The notes under the pieces are model-generated. The model was not told where the DNA came from. It made no database searches and worked only from the letters and a program-made list of their open reading frames with translations. A program made the translations under genes and the position numbers. Shown piece by piece: positions 36,610 through 44,552 of a DNA stretch of 61,004 nucleotides. This DNA comes from Gallionellaceae bacterium (GTDB lineage: Bacteria; Pseudomonadota; Gammaproteobacteria; Burkholderiales; Gallionellaceae), in assembly GCA_008080515.1 (NCBI GenBank), contig VIKH01000004.1, forward strand, positions 6,084 through 67,087. Reading direction: 5' to 3'. Positions within the stretch are counted from its first letter, which is position 1. Every line of letters begins with the position of its first letter.

Positions 36610-36653
36610 GTAGCGAGCAGCCAGCCACGGTTTTGCTACAAGCTGCTCGCTAC
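36610..36653. repeat. Inverted repeat after the acyltransferase genes
   Basis: GTAGCGAGCAGC (36610-36621) and GCTGCTCGCTAC (36642-36653) are a perfect 12-bp inverted repeat with a 20-base spacer, flanked by further partial pairs (TTGTAGC, GCTACAA). It may terminate the lpx pair and marks the left edge of the accessory island. Confidence 0.65.
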
Positions 36654-36725
36654 GAGCTACCAGCTCAAGGAGAGACTTTGCTGATAAACTTCCGCCACCA
36701 TTCAAGAATGGCGCAGGAGGAAACG

Positions 36726-37019
36726 ATGCGCAAAGATGATGTTTTGCAGTTTCTCGAATCGCACAAACAGGAAATGATCGAACGCTTTGGCGTGAAGCGC
36801 TTGGCTCTGTTTGGCTCGACCGTGCGCGACGAGGCTATAGAAGGCAGCGATGTGGATGTATTGGTGGAATTCGATGGCGGAGAAACCTACCGCAATTATT
36901 TCGACCTGCTCTTCTTCCTGGAGGATCATTTGCGCTCCTCGGTGGATTTGGTATGCGCTGATGCGATTCGCCCGCAGCTCAAGCCGTACATCGAGAGAGA
37001 GGCGCTGTATGTCGCCTGA
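36726..37019 (+). CDS. MntA-like nucleotidyltransferase antitoxin, orphan
   Basis: This 97-residue protein has the minimal nucleotidyltransferase motif FGSTVRDEAIEGSDVDVLVE (GSx10DxD) at about residues 29-48, and a later LVCADAIRPQLKPYIE. MntA proteins in type VII toxin-antitoxin pairs AMPylate and silence the HepT toxin. The ATG at 36726 has a strong AGGAGG just upstream. The HepT gene expected right after is reduced to a 17-codon stump overlapping its end. It may be neutral relic, or act on a HepT elsewhere. Confidence 0.85.
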   Translation: MRKDDVLQFLESHKQEMIERFGVKRLALFGSTVRDEAIEGSDVDVLVEFDGGETYRNYFDLLFFLEDHLRSSVDLVCADAIRPQLKPYIEREALYVA

Positions 37020-37062
37020 GCGCCTTCGGTCTTGCTCACTTTTTGTTTGCAATCGCCCTTGA
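37009..37062 (+). pseudogene. HepT toxin remnant (first codons only)
   Basis: An ATG at 37009 overlaps the end of mntA in the +1 frame, just as hepT does in intact pairs. It encodes MSPERLRSCSLFVCNRP and stops at 37062. The first seven residues look like a HepT N-terminus, and the rest is unrelated. The toxin was probably lost at this junction, where the HigB/HigA block begins. The assignment is short and tentative. Confidence 0.45.
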
Positions 37063-37087
37063 CGGGCAATACCTAATTGGGTATCGT
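37059..37087 (+). promoter_or_regulatory. Promoter with overlapping operator for the HigB/HigA-like genes
   Basis: TTGACG (37059-37064) and TATCGT (37082-37087) are spaced by exactly 17 bases. The inverted repeat ATACC...GGTAT (37069-37073 and 37080-37084) lies between and on the -10. This is where an HTH antitoxin would bind to autoregulate. The -10 is weak, and it lies very close to the proposed toxin start. Confidence 0.4.
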
Positions 37088-37493
37088 GCCGTCACTGTCC
37101 ATTCACCCTGATGCCGCCATAGACCTGCGGCGGCTGATGGAGAGTGATAAATTCGCCGCTGGTAAGGTGTTGGCCCTGCTCGAACAGGCCAAGCGCGACC
37201 CCAAAATAATGGACTCCCTACTCGACCATAACTTTGGGGACAATCATACTGCTGCCTACCATGTAAGCAAGTGGCACGAGTTCTGGAATGTTGGATACAA
37301 CATATGGCGACTGAAGATTTGGATGGAGCCCCAGGGTAGTTTGCGATATCGCATTGTCTATGCATATGAGCCAAAAAGCCTTCAATATCACGTTTTAGCC
37401 GTTGTTCATCGAAATTTTGATTACAAGCGCGATCATGAAATCACAGAACGCATTATTAAAGCCTATCGAGCCCTTGGAATCACAATCCACTAA
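37086..37493 (+). CDS. HigB/RelE-like toxin
   Basis: This protein of about 135 residues precedes an HTH antitoxin-like gene, the higB-higA order. IHPDAAIDLRRLMESDKFAA is the expected N-terminal helix. The beta sheet is NIWRLKIWMEPQGSLRYRIV and LQYHVLAVVHRNFDYKRDHE, with Arg, His and Tyr residues in the positions where RelE-fold mRNA interferases keep theirs. The start is uncertain: GTG at 37086 or TTG at 37077, neither with an SD. Its 3' end overlaps the HTH gene by 59 bases. A/T-rich codons suggest transfer. Confidence 0.7.
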   Translation: MPSLSIHPDAAIDLRRLMESDKFAAGKVLALLEQAKRDPKIMDSLLDHNFGDNHTAAYHVSKWHEFWNVGYNIWRLKIWMEPQGSLRYRIVYAYEPKSLQYHVLAVVHRNFDYKRDHEITERIIKAYRALGITIH

Positions 37494-37896
37494 GGTTATC
37501 GAAGACAAACCAACAAGCACCGCCAGAAGTAATGTGCTTTATGCGGAGTTCTCTGTTCCGCCCAAACCTTTGGCACCTCATGGTGCTATTGACATTGACG
37601 ATTTGGTGTCAGAGTTTGAGCAGTCTCAAGGCAACGCAGAGGCGATTGCGCGTGGTCGGCGGTGGGTTGCTAAAACCTTCTATCCTGGACATCCCTCCGT
37701 CGCGCAACTTCGCCTGCAAAAGGGCTGGTCTCAAGCCGAACTCGCCAAACGCGCCGAAACCAGCCAGCCACACATTGCTCGACTCGAACTTGGAAATGTT
37801 GACCCACAAATCAGTACGGTGAAGAAACTGGCGAAGGTGCTGGGCGTGCCACTAGAAACCATGGTGCTTGCGATTTCACCAGGAGACGAACAATGA
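37435..37896 (+). CDS. HigA-like XRE-family antitoxin
   Basis: From the ATG at 37435 (MKSQNALLKPIEPLESQSTK) this is 153 residues. A disordered N-terminal arm (about 1-80) would wrap the toxin. A helix-turn-helix of the Cro/CI type follows at about 93-145 (LRLQKGWSQAELAKRAETSQ, PHIARLELGNVDPQISTVKK, LAKVLGVPLETMVL). The antitoxin arm before rather than after the HTH is a variation within HigA-like proteins. Overlaps the toxin gene and the next gene (ATGA, 37893-37896), so all three are coupled. Confidence 0.8.
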   Translation: MKSQNALLKPIEPLESQSTKVIEDKPTSTARSNVLYAEFSVPPKPLAPHGAIDIDDLVSEFEQSQGNAEAIARGRRWVAKTFYPGHPSVAQLRLQKGWSQAELAKRAETSQPHIARLELGNVDPQISTVKKLAKVLGVPLETMVLAISPGDEQ

Positions 37897-38414
37897 AAAA
37901 AGATATGGATCGCCAGTTAACGGCAATTTTTTGCGATGACATTCGGCACGAGACAGGAAACAAAATGTCATTCATGGGTTGCTATCAAAGCGAATTATTC
38001 GTTCCGTTGGTTCCATTCGTTTTGCCAAAGCTATGTATCTATGTGTCAGCCTGGACAGCGAAAGACAATCCATTCAAGTCGCTCATATTCAGGGTAGTAC
38101 AAGATAGCGATTCCGAGTTGGTGCGGGTGGAAATGCCAATGGAGCAACTTGCTGAAAGAGCGCCGGTTGCAGATGAAACTGTTACGCGGCAAACCGTCAA
38201 CACGGCAATCGTATTTTCCCCATTCCTGATTGAAAAACCGACCATGCTTCGCATTATGGCTGAAACTGAAAATGGCCAGATCGTTGGGCCGCGTATTCTT
38301 ATAAAGGCGGCACCGGAACAGAGTTCCTCTCTAAAGCTATCTGAAGAAACGGGGGCGGGCAAACGTAAAGTAAGCAAGATATCTTCAAAGGGGAAGACCC
38401 GCTTGCCGGCCTGA
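37893..38414 (+). CDS. DUF6941-like third gene of the toxin-antitoxin operon
   Basis: This 173-residue soluble protein begins MKKDMDRQLTAIFCDDIRHE, then TGNKMSFMGCYQSELFVP. That pattern of an early CDDIR and an MGCY motif recalls the DUF6941 family, from memory. A beta-rich body (LCIYVSAWTAKDNPFKSLIF, MLRIMAETENGQIVGPRILI) and a Lys/Ser-rich tail follow. Function is unknown. Its start overlaps the antitoxin stop by four bases, so it is co-translated with the toxin-antitoxin genes and may be a chaperone, sensor or cargo gene. The composition is A/T-rich like the two genes before it. Confidence 0.6.
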   Translation: MKKDMDRQLTAIFCDDIRHETGNKMSFMGCYQSELFVPLVPFVLPKLCIYVSAWTAKDNPFKSLIFRVVQDSDSELVRVEMPMEQLAERAPVADETVTRQTVNTAIVFSPFLIEKPTMLRIMAETENGQIVGPRILIKAAPEQSSSLKLSEETGAGKRKVSKISSKGKTRLPA

Positions 38415-38525
38415 AACAACTTTAGGGTGCCATTTAGAGATTGCCGCATGAGACAGGCTGCAACGGGATCCAGGCTTCAAGCAGGTGGTTAACCCGAATG
38501 AAATGAAACCTCATTTCCACATCCA

Positions 38526-39907
38526 ATGAAATACCACGACCTGCGCGACTTCATCGCGCAACTTGAAAAAACTGGCGAGCTCAAGCGCATCGCCGCCCCG
38601 GTTTCGCCACGCTTGGAGATGACGGAAATCGCCGACCGCGTACTGCGCGCGCAAGGCCCGGCGCTGCTGTTCGAGAACCCTGCCGGATACCAGATGCCGG
38701 TTCTGTCCAACCTGTTCGGAACGCCACATCGCGTGGCGCTGGGCATGGGGGCGAACAACCTGGATGCGTTGCGCGAAGTGGGGCGGTTACTGGCTTACCT
38801 GAAAGAGCCGGAGCCGCTGCGGGGGCTGAAAGATGCCTGGGAAAAGTGGCCGGTGCTGAAGCAGGTGTTGAGCATGACGCCCAAGGTGGTGTCGGGCGCG
38901 GCCTGCCAGGAAACGGTATGGGAAGGCAAGGAGGTTGACCTCTCGAAGCTGCCGGTGCAGCACTGCTGGCCGGGCGATGTCGCCCCGCTCATCACCTGGG
39001 GGCTGGTGGTCACGAAAGGCCCGAACAAGCCGCGCCAGAACCTCGGCATCTACCGCCAGCAGGTGATCGCTCCGAACAAGGTCATCATGCGCTGGCTGGC
39101 GCATCGCGGCGGCGCGCTGGATTACCGCGAACGCCGGTGCCGGATGCGCTGTCTGAATACCAGTTTGCCGGGTTGCTGCGCGGCGCGAAAACCGAGCTGG
39201 TGAAATGCCTGGGCAATGACCTGCAAGTTCCAGCGAGCGCGGAGATCGTGCTGGAAGGCGTGATCCACCCCGGCGAAACCGCGCTGGAAGGGCCTTACGG
39301 CGACCACACCGGCTATTACAACGAGCGGGAAACATTCCCGGTATTCACCATCCAGCGCATCACCCTGCGGCGCGACCCGATCTACCATTCCACCTACACC
39401 GGCAAACCGCCGGATGAACCGGCGATGCTGGGCGTGGCGTTGAACGAGGTGTTCGTGCCGCTGCTGCAAAAACAGTTTCCCGAAATCACCGATTTCTATT
39501 TGCCGCCGGAGGGATGCTCCTACCGCCTCGCAGTGGTGTCCATCAAAAAACAGTATCCCGGCCATGCCAAGCGCGTGATGTTCGGTATCTGGAGCTTCCT
39601 GCGCCAGTTCATGTACACCAAATTCATCATCGTGGTGGACGACGACATCGGCATCCGCAACTGGCAGGAAGTGATCTGGGCGATGACCACCCGCGTGGAT
39701 CCGGTACGCGACACGCTGCTGGTGGACAACACGCCGATTGATTATCTGGATTTTGCCAGCCCGGTTTCGGGATTGGGCGGCAAGATGGGGCTGGATGCCA
39801 CCAACAAGTGGCCGGGCGAAACGCGGCGCGAATGGGGCACGCCGATTGTGATGGATGCGGCGGTGAAGGCGAAGGTGGATGCGATGTGGGGCGAGCTTGG
39901 GCTGTAG
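38526..39907 (+). pseudogene. ubiD: UbiD decarboxylase, broken by internal deletion
   Basis: UbiD removes the carboxyl group of 4-hydroxy-3-polyprenylbenzoate in ubiquinone synthesis, using prenylated FMN from UbiX. The first part [20 protein letters not shown] to [16 protein letters not shown] is normal UbiD in one frame. The rest, [20 protein letters not shown] to the end at 39907, is normal UbiD in the +1 frame. At the joint (about 39129-39131) roughly 30 residues are missing, including the expected ALGADPATILGAV block, and the frame is lost. The first frame ends at 39203 after about 17 foreign residues. No complete enzyme can be made. It could be true decay or an assembly gap. A second ubiD or a UbiD-independent route would be needed to keep ubiquinone. 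Confidence 0.9.
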
Positions 39908-39931
39908 GGTGGGCACACTGCTGTGCCCACC
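39908..39931. terminator. Hairpin between ubiD and mltC
   Basis: GGTGGGCAC (39908-39916) and GTGCCCACC (39923-39931) form a perfect 9-bp stem with a 6-base loop between two convergent genes. It could act on both strands, although no T-run follows. It resembles the GTAGGGTGG-type dispersed palindromes of this window. Confidence 0.5.
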
Positions 39932-39945
39932 GCAGATCTACAGCG

Positions 39946-41358
39946 CTACAGCGCCGGCGGCTTGTCCGGGCTGGTTTTGGATGCGGACGTGTCGGGGTAG
40001 AACATTTCCTGGTAATGCTTTCTCGCGGCCGATACGCGCAGGAGGTAGTCTCTCGTTTCCGTGTAGGGCAAGTTGGCGCGAAGGTGGTCGAAGAGTTCGT
40101 CCGGGCGCATGCTGTTGGCCCTTTCCTGGGCTTCCTGCAATTTCCTTGAGCTTCCGCTAAACGCCCGCGCAACGTTGCCGGGGCCGGTGTTGTAGCCGGA
40201 TATGGCGCAGTATTCGCGCGCCGCGAAGTTGCCCACATTCCTTGTCCAGAAATCGTTCAGCAGCATGCCCAGATAGGTCGCCCCCAGCTCGATATTGTTT
40301 TCCGGGCGCATGAGATATTCCATGGTCGGCTGCACGGATTCCCCCTTGGCTTTGCGGTACGCTTCCAGGCCGCCGCTCCCTGGCACAAGCTGCATCATGC
40401 CGAAGGCCGGCGCGGAAGAGACCGCTCTGGGGTTGAAGCGGCTTTCCGTGTAAATAACCCCGAAAATGAGCGCCGGATCAACGCCGGTTGCCGCCGCGTA
40501 GCGGTTGACCATTTCCAGATACCTCGGCGCCATTTTGTCCGCCAGCGCGTAATTGTTCGGGTCAGCGCGGTCGCCCGCCTTCTGGTCAGGGGTCGTGTCG
40601 GCGGGTTGTTTGGATTTTTTGGGGGGCTTCTTCGATGGTTTCGCTGGTGTTGTTGCAGCGGGTGCGGCGGCGATGCGTATTTCTTCCGCGCCGACCATGT
40701 CGAATTCGACGTAGACGACATTGACGGATGCGCCACCTGCCCGGATTTTCCGGGTTTGCAGCCGGTTGGCGACCAGATAATCCGCGTAGCGTTCGACATC
40801 ATCGCGCGTCAGCATGGCCTGCTTGTTTTGATCCAGCACCAGATCTTGCAGGAACGGCTTGCCGTCGAGGAGCACTTCCTTGTCCGAAAAGACATCTGCC
40901 GCTTTCGGGTCTTCGGGGGTCAGCAGTGCGACCACAATCGCTCCGCGCAGCTTCTCTGCCGCCGCTGGCTCCTGAATGTGCTCGACGCGGATCGTGCCTT
41001 TTTCGTAATTGACCACGATCCGGTTTTTGTACTGGCTGGTGTATTTCACGTAACGCTTCGGGCCGGGCAAAACTTCCGATTCTTCTGCCCCCCATTTCTT
41101 TTCGCTTTCCTGCTTCACCTGCCCGAACAGGCGGCTTATCTCGTTTTTGAGATGATCAAAATCCGCCACAAGTGCTCTGGGGTCCCGCTTGTAAGCTTCG
41201 ACCTTGCTATCCCCCAACCTCTTGAGGGCGGTCTTCGGGTCTTTTGACAGGGCGGTATCAATGAGTTGCCGCGTCGAGCATGAAGCAAGCAGCGCCGTTG
41301 CGGCAACGGCGACGCACACATTTTTCCAGGGCTGGGATCGCTGTAATATCCCCGTCAT
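39946..41358 (-). CDS. MltC-like membrane-bound lytic transglycosylase
   Basis: This enzyme should cleave glycan strands from the outer-membrane side. From the ATG at 41358 it is 470 residues with lipobox LLASC (Cys 27). The N-terminal half resembles the MltC-specific domain (RYVKYTSQYKNRIVVNYEKG). A Lys/Pro/Thr-rich linker follows at about 240-265. The SLT domain is from about 290, with the catalytic Glu in VIYTESRFNPRAVSSAPAFG and SGYNTGPGNVARAFSGSS. It is the last gene of the tpsA-tpsB-FecR operon and overlaps the FecR gene by four bases. It may open peptidoglycan for assembly of the secretion system (inference). Confidence 0.88.
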   Translation of the reverse strand: MTGILQRSQPWKNVCVAVAATALLASCSTRQLIDTALSKDPKTALKRLGDSKVEAYKRDPRALVADFDHLKNEISRLFGQVKQESEKKWGAEESEVLPGPKRYVKYTSQYKNRIVVNYEKGTIRVEHIQEPAAAEKLRGAIVVALLTPEDPKAADVFSDKEVLLDGKPFLQDLVLDQNKQAMLTRDDVERYADYLVANRLQTRKIRAGGASVNVVYVEFDMVGAEEIRIAAAPAATTPAKPSKKPPKKSKQPADTTPDQKAGDRADPNNYALADKMAPRYLEMVNRYAAATGVDPALIFGVIYTESRFNPRAVSSAPAFGMMQLVPGSGGLEAYRKAKGESVQPTMEYLMRPENNIELGATYLGMLLNDFWTRNVGNFAAREYCAISGYNTGPGNVARAFSGSSRKLQEAQERANSMRPDELFDHLRANLPYTETRDYLLRVSAARKHYQEMFYPDTSASKTSPDKPPAL

Positions 41359-42848
41359 GGTGTGCCGACCGCGCATCCGGTCGGATTCATGCTGGGGTTG
41401 GGGTTCTGGCTGCCCGTTTCCGCCCCGATCCGCATGTCGCCTGACATGAAGGCGGGCGGCACGGCCAAACGTCGCAGCGATTCACGGTCGGCAAAACCGG
41501 TTTCGTCGCGCCCCAGATCCAGCCTCTCGTCGCCCTTGACCAGAATGACGTGACCCTCGTGTACCATCACATACAAGCCGGGCTCACCTGCCCCCGCTTC
41601 CGTGCCAAACAGCTTTTCCATTTCCAGCGGGATGCTGTCCGGGAGCGGTGCGGGGTTGCCGGTGATGCCGGGAGGCAAGGCGATGATGCGCACGGGCCGG
41701 TCGCTATCGCGGGCAAGGATGGCCGCCTGGCCGATCGCCACTTGGAGCGAACCTCCGGGAGAAACCATCACCACTTCGCCCGCCCACACGTACACTCCAG
41801 CCCCATTTAACGGATCCGATGGGTCAGCATCACCAATTTGCGCGACAGTGCGGTCATACCAGTCAGAGCGGGTGCCGGACATACCGGCGGGCGCGGCCGC
41901 CACCCTGACGGCATGACCCGGGCCGCTGTCGGCCACCTTGCTCCCGGCGCATGGCCCGTTGCACCAGGCATCGAAGCCGGTGCCGCGGATACCGATGGTG
42001 GCGGTGGATACGCGGAACTGGTATTTGTCGTGGCTGACCCGTCCGATCAGCCCGGTGATCACCCGCACGCCGCCCTTGAGCAACCGCATCACGGCATTTT
42101 CTTGCTCGGCCGCACGATCAAACTTGAACGCCTCTACCTTGAACGAAGTGCCCGGCTGCAAGGTCACGCGGCTTTCGTCGCGGAACGCCACGATAGCGTG
42201 AGCCCCGCTTCCGGTGTTGAGCGTGTCGCCCTCGTACACCGGGGCGCCGATAACCAGCTTGCGCTCTTTGCCGCCACCCTCTTTGGCCGACAGCTCGCCG
42301 CTGACCAGCATCACGCGGCCTATCACCTGCGCCTGCGGGGCTTGCGGCTTAATGACCTGCCTGGTGGCGGTTGCCGCCTCATCGTCCCTGCAATCCTTGG
42401 TGGCGCACAGGCGTGAGGTAAACTCGGTACCGCGGATACCGATGGTCGCGGTCGAAGTGCGCACCTTGTAAGCATCCGGGTCGCCGCGCTTGCCGATCAG
42501 TCCGGTCAGCGCGCGGAAGCCGCCTTTCAGCAGGCGCATCACGGCATTGTCGGCCTGCGGGTTATCCTTGTTGAAGTGAAACTGCTCGACTTTCAGGTTG
42601 GAGTCGGGGCGCAACGTCACCTTGGCGCCGTCGTTCATCTGCATTTGGGCGTAGCTATCCCTGGCTGTAATCAGCATGTCGCCTTCCAGCACCTCCGATT
42701 TCGGGCCTAGCACCATCAATGTCCCGTCGGCGCGTTGCGCGACCAGGGTGCCGCTCATGTAACCCACCTTGCCGGCAACTTCGGCGGCTTGCGCCGGAAT
42801 GCTGGCGGCCAGCAGCAATGCCGCGATCCCCACACTGAATTTGCTCAT
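41355..42848 (-). CDS. Periplasmic protein with two FecR domains
   Basis: From the ATG at 42848 this 497-residue protein has a signal peptide (MSKFSVGIAALLLAASIPAQ, then AA). Two FecR-type beta domains are clear internal duplicates, at about 30-145 and 175-300. Copy 1 has KVTLRPDSNLKVEQFHFN and STATIGIRGTEF, and copy 2 has RVTLQPGTSFKVEAFKFD and STATIGIRGTGF. Each copy is followed by a Cys pair (LCATKDC, WCNGPC). The remaining 200 residues are unknown, with beta-rich stretches (GVYVWAGEVVMVSPGGSLQV). It is not a sigma-factor regulator of the FecI type, as no sigma gene is near. Operon position suggests a periplasmic accessory of the TPS pair. Confidence 0.85.
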   Translation of the reverse strand: MSKFSVGIAALLLAASIPAQAAEVAGKVGYMSGTLVAQRADGTLMVLGPKSEVLEGDMLITARDSYAQMQMNDGAKVTLRPDSNLKVEQFHFNKDNPQADNAVMRLLKGGFRALTGLIGKRGDPDAYKVRTSTATIGIRGTEFTSRLCATKDCRDDEAATATRQVIKPQAPQAQVIGRVMLVSGELSAKEGGGKERKLVIGAPVYEGDTLNTGSGAHAIVAFRDESRVTLQPGTSFKVEAFKFDRAAEQENAVMRLLKGGVRVITGLIGRVSHDKYQFRVSTATIGIRGTGFDAWCNGPCAGSKVADSGPGHAVRVAAAPAGMSGTRSDWYDRTVAQIGDADPSDPLNGAGVYVWAGEVVMVSPGGSLQVAIGQAAILARDSDRPVRIIALPPGITGNPAPLPDSIPLEMEKLFGTEAGAGEPGLYVMVHEGHVILVKGDERLDLGRDETGFADRESLRRLAVPPAFMSGDMRIGAETGSQNPNPSMNPTGCAVGTP

Positions 42849-42870
42849 CTCACGCTCCGCACACCATGAC

Positions 42871-44550
42871 TCAAAAACCTGCAGACAGCGCAACGTGCCC
42901 GCGCCAATCTCCCACTTGCTGCAACGGGTCGGCGCCCGCATTGATGATCCACGCCACATCCATGCGCAGCGCCCAGGTTCCGCCGAAGTTCGCGCGCAGA
43001 CCGAAGCCCGAGGAAGAAATAAACGACTTGTCCTGCCCGCGCGACATGGCTTGGCCCGCGTCGAAAAACGCCAGGGCGCGAACGGAATTTTCCACGCTGC
43101 CAAGTTCCGGCGTGTAACCTTCCACGCTCCAGCGCAGCCCGCGTTCGCCGCTTTCTGCGCCCTCGGAGAAGCCGCGCACCCCGTCGGCGCCGCCCAGCCG
43201 GAACTGCTCGCCCAACAACAGAATGTTCCGGCTCCATTGGCCGGTTAGCAGGGCGCGCACCTGCCAGCTTTCAGCGATCTGTTGCGCGTAGTTCGCGCCG
43301 TAGCGCAGCACGCGGTAGTGGGCGTCCGGGCGCAACGCGCCGAGCGGATCATAAGCGGCGAAATCTGCGGTACCCCCCTTGTTCGCGCCGGGAATGTTGG
43401 CGGAAAGCGCGGCGTTCAAACCGAGATCGCTGCGCGCAAATTTGCCTTGTGCGGACAAGGCGAGGCTGGCGGGCATGGCGACGATTTCGTTGTAGATCAC
43501 GACGGCCGGCGGCGGACTGGTCTGCTCGATGCGCTTGAAGTCGCGCCAGTCCAGCCCCAGCGACAGGCGTGGTTCGAAGCTGCCGATCCGGTCCAGCGGG
43601 CGGTTATAGCGCGCACTGAACAGCGTGCCGCCGCCCTGGAAATTAGACAGCCCCCCCACCACCGAGTTGACGTTGGAATAACCGCCGAAAAACTCCACGC
43701 TGTCGCCCATCCCGTACAGCGGGATCTTGTAGCTGCCGCCCAGCACCGTGACCCGGTTGGGGTATTGCGGCGAAGTCTGGAACTGCGCACTGCCGACATG
43801 GTCGCGGTCGAACAGGTTGGCGTGGCGATAGGCGAGCCCCAGCCGCGTGCGGCCCGTTTCCGTGGAACCGGTATTGTCCGCAGACAGCGTCCACGCGCCG
43901 GGGGCGCTGTCGGTGACGATCACGTTCGCGTCCACCTCGTCGTCTTTTTCCCCCGCTTTGAGCACCACGTTCATCTGCCGCGCCGGATTCTCATTGGCCA
44001 GCCGCAACTCGCGCGCAATCCGCTTCGAGCCGGGTATGTCGCCGGGATTGATCGAGGGCAGGGCGCGCAGGGCATTGGCCACGGAAAAGTGTTGGTTGTT
44101 TTTCACGGCCACCTTGCCGAAACGGCTTTCCACAACGCGCAACCGCACCGTGCCCAGTTCGAGTTCCTGCTCGGGCAGGCTCACGCGCACCGCCGAATAC
44201 CCGTGCCGGGCGTACAGATTCTCAACCGCTTCCAGCGCACGTTGCACGTCGGAGAAATCCTTGCTCTTGCCGGTGTAGGGCGCAACGGCAGAACTGATTT
44301 CTTCCGTGGTCAGCAGGGTCGCACCCTCCACGAGGTAGCGCGCAATCTCGAAGCGCAGAATGACCGGCTCGGCGTTTGCAATAGCCCCATTTTGCGCCAG
44401 GGCGGGAGGTGTCGCCGCGCATAGCGCCAGCAGCAGGGGCAAGGCGCTTACCCACGAACCGCAAGCCGGTTGGCACCGGTGCGGGCTGGTCGGATTAAGG
44501 GATGGCCAGCATTTTTTGGTGGGGGGGGTCAAAATCACGCGCTGCTCCAT
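42871..44550 (-). CDS. TpsB, two-partner secretion outer-membrane transporter
   Basis: This is a ShlB/FhaC-type outer-membrane porin that exports the TpsA protein. The 559 residues include a long N-terminal leader with a hydrophobic core (VSALPLLLALCAATPPALA). One or two POTRA domains follow at about 65-210 (AVENLYARHGYSAVRVSLPE, QELELGTVRLRVVE). The 16-strand barrel comes next, with the FRLGGADGVRGFSEG loop-6 motif (VRGF) and a terminal Phe typical of outer-membrane barrels. The gene begins two bases after the tpsA stop. Codons 8-13 contain a run of eight C followed, after A-C-C, by six A, a slip-prone tract in a coding position. Confidence 0.95.
   Translation of the reverse strand: MEQRVILTPPTKKCWPSLNPTSPHRCQPACGSWVSALPLLLALCAATPPALAQNGAIANAEPVILRFEIARYLVEGATLLTTEEISSAVAPYTGKSKDFSDVQRALEAVENLYARHGYSAVRVSLPEQELELGTVRLRVVESRFGKVAVKNNQHFSVANALRALPSINPGDIPGSKRIARELRLANENPARQMNVVLKAGEKDDEVDANVIVTDSAPGAWTLSADNTGSTETGRTRLGLAYRHANLFDRDHVGSAQFQTSPQYPNRVTVLGGSYKIPLYGMGDSVEFFGGYSNVNSVVGGLSNFQGGGTLFSARYNRPLDRIGSFEPRLSLGLDWRDFKRIEQTSPPPAVVIYNEIVAMPASLALSAQGKFARSDLGLNAALSANIPGANKGGTADFAAYDPLGALRPDAHYRVLRYGANYAQQIAESWQVRALLTGQWSRNILLLGEQFRLGGADGVRGFSEGAESGERGLRWSVEGYTPELGSVENSVRALAFFDAGQAMSRGQDKSFISSSGFGLRANFGGTWALRMDVAWIINAGADPLQQVGDWRGHVALSAGF
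44512..44528 (-). other. C8 and A6 homopolymers at the start of tpsB
   Basis: The plus strand has six T (44512-44517) and eight G (44521-44528), which read as CCCCCCCC, ACC, AAAAAA in codons 8-13 of tpsB. Any slip here would abolish TpsB, because the next in-frame ATG is far inside the barrel. Confidence 0.85.
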
Positions 44551-44552
44551 AA

